This document shows positions 57,601-64,000 of a DNA stretch of 64,000 bases, piece by piece. A model generated the notes under the pieces. That model saw only the letters and a list, made by a program, of their open reading frames with translations, did not search any database and had not been told where the DNA came from. Numbering within the stretch: the stretch's first letter is position 1; every line of letters starts with the position of its first letter. The DNA comes from Yponomeuta sedellus. Lineage: Eukaryota > Arthropoda > Insecta > Lepidoptera > Yponomeutidae. The DNA lies in contig OW203726.1 in NCBI GenBank assembly GCA_934045075.1, positions 10,751,527-10,815,526 on the forward strand, given 5' to 3'. The position numbers were made by a program, and so were the translations under genes.

Positions 57601-60600
57601 AATAAAATTGAGTCAAATTTTCATAAGCTACATGAGGATCCTGTATCCATGCCATATTTTACTATGTCCACTTTATCGCAGGCAAAGACTACAAAAGCCA
57701 GTACCGATAAAATACCTAAAGGTACTTCACCTACGACACGCAAGGATACGACGATGAAAGCAAAGACCGAAGAATTGGCAAAGGTAACCTTTGACGAAAA
57801 TTATGAAATTTTCCCAAAATCTATTTCTTTTCAAGAAGGTAAAAGACGTTCACAGGATGTAGAACATAAATCATCATCAACGTCTTTTATAAACCTCTCG
57901 GAAGAAAAAAGCTCTGGTTCCAAAAAAAAAGAACTGCAGGTTACAGAAAATCCTATATCAAAGCCATATTTCACTAAAATGAAAACTTCTAATCTTATTC
58001 ATAGCAAAGACCAAAAAGTTATAAAAGTGAAATCTCGTAAATCTTCCATTGATAAAAATGCTAAAGCAACTGGTACTAAAAATGATAATATTACCAATGA
58101 GATGACACACCAAACGACTAAAGATACAGCAGTCGAACTCTTCCACAGAGTGGAATCTGTAGAAAGATTACCAAAGTACTCTCCGAAGCGTAGAAGTGTA
58201 TTTGAAGATATTGAAACTGACAGCAATTCCAAAATGGATATATCAGGTAAGTCACAAATACAAACAAAAATGTCAAATCAAGGGTTTAAAGCAGATAATT
58301 TAGTTATGCTAATGTGAAAATTCCTACCAATTGGATTATTTTTACGACCTCTCATTACACGACTGTCAAAATACCTCAAAAATGTATCCATCATCCTTAG
58401 ATATGCCAACAAATAAACAATCACTCTATGAACAAGCTGGTGCAAGAAAATTCTCTATACGCGAAGATGTTCAAAGAACTGATGCTGCAGAAAATAGATC
58501 AAATATTTATATAACTGGTGATAAATTTACACAAAGGCAAGAAAGCATAGGAGAAGAAACTGAGGACAGCATAATTAGCCAAGAAAATTTACTTCTTAGT
58601 TCTTTAACTAGTTTAAGATCTGCGTTAATACATTCCGCTTCTGAAAGCACATTCAGTTCAAAAGATATTGAAGTCTCCAATATAGAGCACAGACTAGCAA
58701 AAATTTCACCCAAAATTTCACAGACCTCTGCTGAAGATAATGATAAACGGGCACCAGAGTCCCCATTGCACTCTGATCAATCCTTCGTTGTTCGTCCAGC
58801 CGGTCCATATGGTAAACCACTCCCAAAAGAGGGAGCAAAAAGAATTTTAAGACATCATAAGCTTGTGATCAAGCATAAAAAAGAATTTACTCATTCAATA
58901 GTTCAAGAGAAACATAAAGAATATAAGAATTATAAAAAGGATCCGTTTCAAGTCGATTCATATACGAGTATTGAATATGAAACAGAACCGTATGAGGAAG
59001 GCAAGTCCCAAAGAATGAAGTGTTTCAGTTTTATTTAAGGTGCTGTCGCATTTGGCATAGGTTCCTTTGGTCAGTGTCCCATAACAATAATTTTTGAACG
59101 TATCTAGATGTTCTAACAATATATTTTTATTGGCAGTCAAAGAAGACGGTGGTTCTAGTGATACGTCGTCAGTCCAATCAAAAAAGGTAATTTATTTGCA
59201 ATTAGTGCGTTGCTTATATTTTTTTATTTGAACACTAAACAAGATAACTATTATTTGAAATACCTTTACTTTTATGCAGGCAATCATCAAATCGTGGTCT
59301 GAGGCTGAGATGCTAAGAGAAAGAGAATTGCGTGTCATTCATCAGGTTACATTAAATATTATTTTATCGCTAAGCCTTTTTTTCTTTTTTTTTCAGTGTT
59401 TTTTTCTGAACCAGCTGTTTTTTTCTATTAAATCTATAAATACTGTGTAAGTATTTTTCACGAAAATAGTACATTTTGGATAGCTTGATTGACCGTTTCT
59501 TATTATATTTATCTTGTCTTTCAGAGGGCAGATTCACACGAAGAACCTGATCTAGAACCTATGCCAATGGCTATAGCACCATCAGCAGGCATGTTCTTTT
59601 AAATAAAAGTAGACAAATTATAATACATTCTAATATAAACATTTATCTTACAGAAATCAAACAAGAAAGACTTTTGATCAGTAAGTAAACAGATAATTTT
59701 ATGAAATCAATCGCCTCTTTGAGCTAAATTGTATTTTTTTTATCCTTTTAGTGGAAAGAAAATCCTCAATGGAAGGTACGTAACTATTTTGGTTTCTTCC
59801 TAACAATTACTTACCGTTTCAATTTTAAACGGTTATGTATTTTTAAAACTTTGATTTTGAATACAGGAAATGAAAAACGGACTGACCATTCGCAAGGAAG
59901 AACACCTCAACTGTCAATAGTTACCAAGGAAGAGTTTCAAAAATTACAGATGGAATTCTCTAAGTTACGTGATCAGTACACTGATACACTCCAGTTTCCA
60001 GAAAACGCCGAGCTCATGAACCAACTACGACAAGGGGCCTCTTTGTCAGATGCAATGTCTGCCTTGAAACTTTCAGCTCGTTTGGAAGCAGTTGAGAAAA
60101 CAGTCGAATTTCTTTCCGGTGTTGTCACTGAAATTTGTAAAGACAAAAATAATATCGACGCTCAAATGATATCCTACATAAAAAACGATACAAGTGAAAG
60201 AAAGGATGTTGAAGATACAAGAGATGAATGGGAAAAACATAAACAAGATGCAATAAAAGTAAGTAAATTGACTTGAACGAAAAATGTAAAAATAAAAAAT
60301 CTTTAAAATATTTTTAACTTGGTTGGTTTTTACTAAAGGTTCAAAAGGAAATCGCAAGCAAGAAACCGTGTATATTTCAATATAGAAAAAGGAACCAAGA
60401 TGAATTTGCTTTTGAAGAAGAAGAACCAGGAATAATAGATCGAGGAGTGTCTGTTCTTTTTGAACCCAGAACAAGGGGTCCGTATTCTTTGGAGGACGAT
60501 CAATTTGTCACATTTAGAGAGTTAGGGTAAGTTAAAATTCTAGTACTTATTACCGAACTGATCAGAAACAGTACGAGGTTCCATGTGTAAATTTGGAACG

Positions 60601-63600
60601 ATGTTAATTCTCAACGTTGAAAGCTAATAAAAGATCCATTCAGCGCCTGGTACCTAAAACTTCAAACAAATCCACATCGTAGATCGTCGGCTCCCGGCGA
60701 GCTGCAAACCATATACGCACTATGATCGTAGGTAACAGTAACGTGCAACGATAACAGTTCTAGAATAAGTAAGTACGCTGTCCTGTCATTATCTTCATTG
60801 GTCTTTATTTGAAAAGTTCCTGTGTGAGTGTGAGAAGTGACAGGGTTCTGTGTGAGATATCATTTTAAAGTTAATGAAAAAATGTATTAAGCGAGATTTT
60901 TTGACCAGATTATTACGAGTGCTGGCTTGGTCATCGAAAACTCATACATACATACAAAACCTCACGCCTATATCCTAGAGGGGTAGGCAGAGATCAGGGA
61001 CTGCCACTTGCCACGATCCTGACAGATCACTTTCACTTCATCAACATTCATAGGTCGTTGCATGCACGCACGCCAATTCTGGGTACTTTTATCTTCCCCT
61101 TTGCTAATACATTCCCTATTTGGTCGATGTATGTGCATCTGGGGCGTCCCTTACTATCCCTTCCATTCACGTTCGCAATATATATTTGTTTCGTCAATCT
61201 TTCTTCCTTCATTCTCTCCACATGTCCAAACCAACACAACATTCGTTTCTCAATTCTAGTATCTACATGCTCTTTCAATCCACAACGTTCTCTAATCAGA
61301 CTATTGCGTCCTGTTATTCAAAGTAACGCTACACATACGTCTTAATGACCTCATTTCTACTGCATTAATTCTACTTTCTTGCTTCTTTTGCCACACCCAA
61401 GTCTCGCTACCATACATAAGTGTTGGAACCAGCACACCATTATGAATAGCCAATCTAGCTTTTTTGGAGATGTTTCGGCTGCACACAATGGAGTGCAAGG
61501 GACCGTTTACACGGTTTAATATTGGAAAACTCAATAATTTAGTATTTAAAAAAGTGTACTAAGGTCTTGAATAATATCCTACATCAGTAGCAGATCTGAG
61601 GCCGCAGATTTCTTCTTCTTCTCCTGCAAAACGTTAGTAAAAGTTTGTCATTCACGACAACGTATGTATCACATTTGTTTATCTTATATGTCTAAATATA
61701 TTATTGATCATATTGTATACTTACTCATGGAATATGTTATGGCAAAGAAATTAATACGATAAACTTTTTTCTCTAATGAAGTAACGCCATGCGAGATCTA
61801 GAGTCGCAAATGATGAAAACCGTTCGACTCCTTCAAAAGCATTCGGACGAAAACAGCAAAGAAGCCTTGAAAACATCACAAAAGTTAGGTAAGAAGGTCA
61901 GCTTTCGTTTCTGGCATCGATATAAAAATAAGCTAAATATGCGCAAGTGTTTTAATCTTACGATAGTAAGAACTAAGCAGTTGAAAGAGCACTATTTATT
62001 TTTATTATAAGTTGAAGCTTTATATTTATGTATCATTTACCAATTTTAAAAAAAGAATTTCTGGTATTTTGTTCGTCTTGTATATTTATTTTTGCTATAA
62101 GTAGGTTATAGTTAAGAGATTTTTGTAGTTTATTTTGTACACTTATATAGACCCGTTTTAGTGTTTCTGCGACTTCAAGGTATGCTGAAAGAAATCTCTA
62201 ACGTAAATAAGCTAGCCTTTGTACATATTATTTCAATATCCTGTTTAATGTTTCATGTGCAATCAAGCGTAATTTCGTTTTGACGAGTACTCTTTTGTTT
62301 CAACTGTTTTGACCACCACTTTCGGGTGTATTTGGAGATCTCATTATGTCCTGTATAGATTACTGAGTAAATAGTTGATTTTGAATTGTTTTATATAAAC
62401 AGAGGAACAATTAGAGGATGCTTTGAACCTCGAAAATCGCATGGATGAACTATATGAAATGGTGTCAAAGTATTCTTCACGCATAACCGATATAGACATG
62501 GGAATATCAGCACAGGTATGTTCGTTATTTTGGGTATATTATTTTATAGAAAATAATACAAAAAATACCTTAAACGTACAATGGATTCTAATTTTATAGT
62601 TTTAGGGTGCCGTAAATCAAAACGACGGAACCCTTATAAAATTACTAAAGGAAGGCCAATGAGACGAGATAAAGAATGTAAACAAAGTTTCAGGGGTTCA
62701 AAACATTTTTATTTGAATAAATTATAGTTTACAAATTTCGGATTCCCTATTCTAATCGCTGTCGTCTGTATTCAAACAAGAGTCACCGGAAGAGTACGAA
62801 TCAACCGTACCTCGTATCACTTAGAACGAAATCTAAACAGGAATGAACTATTATAGTTCACAAAATGGCGAATGTCACCAAATGTTGACAACTGCCGTAC
62901 TGAAAGTTTTTCTGTACCACGAAATACACAACGACAGCTGTCGTCGATCAAATGACGCCATTACCGCGTACGTGTGACAAGGACAGAGATAACAATCGCT
63001 CACTATCGCAATGTAACTCAGTAACGGTCTGTTTGTTTACATTCTTTATCTCGTCTCATTGCCCTTCCTTTATGTTATCTGTCTGTTTGTCAAGCAAGAG
63101 ATTTTTTTTAGCAACGGTTAGAGCTACGAAGTAAAAATTGAATACAAATACTAATTGATATTAATATGACACAACACCCGGACTTGGACCCCTTGGTAGA
63201 GTATAGCCTAACTTTCCTGCGATGCATTAAGGGACCCGTGCCCCAGCAGTGGGGACATACGAGGGTTGATATCGATGAAACAATTTATGAAATAACCGTA
63301 AATTGAGTTCGCAAGTTTCCAAATAATTTATATAGGTGAATGATGTGGCATTTGGTTGTTCTGGCTTACGAGTTAGTTCATGTTTTCATAGCAAAGGGGG
63401 TTCTACGGTGCGATAACTTAAAGTTTTGAAATTTTCATTCCACGCAGAGACCAGCCCTTCTATCGCGTAACTGTCAGGTTAGCCGATCCCAATAGTGTAG
63501 CCGTTGTTACCCATGTTTTATTATGAAAAAATAAATTAAAATCACTTCGGAGTAGAATAAATTGGACAATTTAATAAAGAAGAGGGCTTTCTTAGTAGCG

Positions 63601-63951
63601 CCCCTGTGGTTCTAAGTCAACGCAATAAACAAATATGCACAAGTGCAAGATTTATTTGGCCATACATAAAAAACTATTTATACCTACATAAATAGTTTTT
63701 TAGAGATTATACAAACTTTGCTTTGCAGTTATATAGGTAAACATTTAATTCCACAACAAAGTTGAATGTGTACAATGGAGTGAGAGAGAAGAATGTTTTG
63801 CGCTAGTCTTACTCACACTCGTGACATTTCGTTTTTCTTGTAGATGTCCTCGTATCAAGACCAACTAACTCAAATGCAGTTCGATTTGGAATCAACAATT
63901 GATTCTGTGGCTGAAGCTATAGCTAATTCCGGAGCTGATCCAGAGCGTTAG
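54631..63951 (+). CDS. QRICH2/C16orf96-like (DUF4795 family) coiled-coil protein gene
   Basis: The 14-exon model is 54631-54690, 56089-56338, 56570-58246, 58401-59000, 59137-59186, 59280-59345, 59525-59588, 59654-59680, 59752-59775, 59867-60258, 60339-60526, 61782-61888, 62403-62515 and 63844-63951. All phases agree and the product is about 1241 residues. The N-terminus (ISDMIHSSFGD then VVNFKLVQAVLYLLARHL) resembles the conserved 'VNFxxLHxLLxxLLxxL' start of QRICH2/C16orf96 proteins. Exons 3-4 are long and Ser/Lys-rich, likely disordered. Exons 10-14 are heptad-rich coiled coil. QRICH2 acts in sperm-flagellum assembly; a similar role here is inference. Two introns use GC donors. The reading frame stops at 63949-63951, but a weak donor there could extend it beyond the window. 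Confidence 0.65.
54925..55140 (+). repeat. SINE with internal hairpin in intron 1
   Basis: Head 'atggtctagcggttaac' (A box) and 'gggttggattcc' (B box), with the tail 'ccaagacaagtgaatg'. Within it 'tttcatgtttgtgatg' and 'catcacaaacatgaaa' form a stem. Confidence 0.65.
55600..55715 (-). pseudogene. LINE RT fragment in intron 1 (32-kb family)
   Basis: 'ttgccatacccaagtcacgc' and 'gtgttaggacc' match the YGSETWVWQ region of the family, in a decayed form. Confidence 0.5.
56089..56338 (+). CDS. Exon 2 of the QRICH2-like gene
   Basis: Acceptor ttacgcag, donor ACA G|gtatat. It encodes the hydrophobic VVNFKLVQAVLYLLARHL helix, then a Lys/Ser-rich segment. Confidence 0.65.
56570..58246 (+). CDS. Exon 3, long disordered region with PYF motif repeats
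   Basis: 559 codons, acceptor gttccttag, donor TCA G|gtaagt. Ser, Lys and Thr rich, with no folded domain visible. A motif [DE]-x-P-[IV]-S-x-PYF[TI] occurs near 56865-56900, 57195-57220 (reduced to SISSPYF), 57635-57668 and 57945-57975, spaced irregularly. Confidence 0.7.
58401..59000 (+). CDS. Exon 4, with GC donor
   Basis: Acceptor atccttag. It ends GAG GAA G|gcaagt, a GC-AG intron whose GC donor otherwise matches the consensus. The preceding in-frame sequence 58313-58400 is not used, because only the 58400 acceptor joins exon 3 in phase. It contains VVRPAGPYGKPLPKEGAKRI, a short compact-looking block. Confidence 0.65.
59137..59775 (+). CDS. Exons 5-9, a run of very small exons
   Basis: Exons 59137-59186, 59280-59345, 59525-59588, 59654-59680 (27 nt) and 59752-59775 (24 nt). 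All phases fit. The exon at 59525-59588 ends GCA G|gcatgt, a second GC donor. They encode KSWSEAEMLRERELRVIHQ-type helical and acidic segments. Confidence 0.6.
59867..60258 (+). CDS. Exon 10, coiled-coil core
   Basis: 130 codons with heptad-like spacing (FQKLQMEFSKLRDQY) and a conserved-looking FPENAELMNQLRQGASLSDAM segment. It is the best candidate for the family's structured region within the window. Confidence 0.7.
60339..60526 (+). CDS. Exon 11 of the QRICH2-like gene
   Basis: Acceptor ttactaaag, donor TTA GG|gtaagt (phase 2). Acidic EEEEPG stretch, then FEPRTRGPYSLEDDQFVTF. Confidence 0.65.
60955..61525 (-). pseudogene. LINE RT C-terminal fragment inside intron 11 (32-kb family)
   Basis: Two frames carry LCWFGHVERM, GRPRCTYIDQIGN (61048-61278) and YGSETWVWQKK (61301-61534), with a break between them. 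Oriented against the host gene. Confidence 0.75.
61782..61888 (+). CDS. Exon 12 of the QRICH2-like gene
   Basis: It enters in phase 2 after acceptor ctctaatgaag and leaves in phase 1 at TTA G|gtaaga. Helical MRDLESQMMKTVRLLQKH. Confidence 0.65.
62403..62515 (+). CDS. Exon 13 of the QRICH2-like gene
   Basis: Acceptor tataaacag, donor CAG|gtatgt. Heptad-rich EEQLEDALNLENRMDELYEM. Confidence 0.65.
62648..63070. mobile_element. MITE with about 38-bp TIRs and TA duplication
   Basis: The left end AAGGAAGGCCAATGAGACGA and the right end, read inward, AAGGAAGGGCAATGAGACGA continue together through 'gataaagaatgtaaacaaa'. Both are flanked by TA, as in Tc1/mariner-type elements. 423 bp, no coding frame, in intron 13. 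Confidence 0.75.
63170..63278 (+). repeat. 3' end fragment of the SINE-like family
   Basis: 'cccggacttggacccc' and 'gtgccccagcagtggggaca' match the 3' third of 20942-21307, with substitutions. Confidence 0.65.
63844..63951 (+). CDS. Exon 14, last exon visible
   Basis: Acceptor ttttcttgtag. 35 codons to TAG, Gln/Asp-rich helix. CCA GAG C|gttagt could serve as a weak donor, so the true C-terminus may lie outside the window. Confidence 0.55.
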   Translation: MSSYQDQLTQMQFDLESTIDSVAEAIANSGADPER

Positions 63952-64000
63952 TTATATACAAATTTTATTTATTTATATTTATTTATTCAAGATAATTGAA

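Overview
The window looks like insect nuclear DNA, most probably from a moth or butterfly. It is AT-rich, the genes have many short exons with GT-AG (and some GC-AG) introns, and most of the sequence is interspersed repeats. One repeat is an LTR element of the mag type with very short LTRs, a type first known from Bombyx. No rRNA, convincing functional tRNA gene, CRISPR array or bacterial operon was seen. The species assignment is an inference from repeat and gene style only.

Layout. Bases 1-8,000 are non-coding with repeat debris: LINE tails, a mariner remnant near 4.7-5.0 kb and a pogo-like transposase C-terminus at 7.9-8.2 kb. At 8.57-10.47 kb lies a 1.9-kb element with an 8-bp target duplication that carries an intron-split THAP zinc-finger gene; a second copy lies at 49.25-51.20 kb. 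At 12.1-13.7 kb are two striking inverted repeats: a 71-bp perfect palindrome made of a tRNA-like SINE and a 305-bp perfect inverted repeat. At 15.13-18.56 kb is a DNA transposon with a two-exon DDE transposase ending in a SWIM zinc finger. From 18.6 to 35 kb there are SINEs, a LINE nested in a SINE, LINE reverse-transcriptase fragments and otherwise featureless DNA.

There are two probable host genes, both on the + strand. The first (about 35.4-42.4 kb) encodes a protein with one chitin-binding CBM14 domain and a long Pro/Ser/Thr-rich tail (CPAP1-like, extracellular matrix or cuticle). The second (54.63-63.95 kb, perhaps continuing past the window) is a 14-exon gene for a long disordered and then coiled-coil protein. 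Its N-terminus resembles the QRICH2/C16orf96 (DUF4795) family of sperm-flagellum proteins.

Between them (44.57-54.15 kb) is a nest of transposons. A hAT-like element with an 8-bp target duplication has been split by an intact mag-type LTR retrotransposon with identical 83-bp LTRs, by the second THAP element, by a TIR element that itself contains LINE debris, and by a tRNA-derived SINE. The nest ends about 470 bp before the start codon of the second host gene.

The most unusual item is the THAP element. Its target-site size, THAP domain and 12-bp subterminal inverted repeats together recall the P-element superfamily, yet no transposase catalytic domain is visible, so it may be a non-autonomous, THAP-only lineage.
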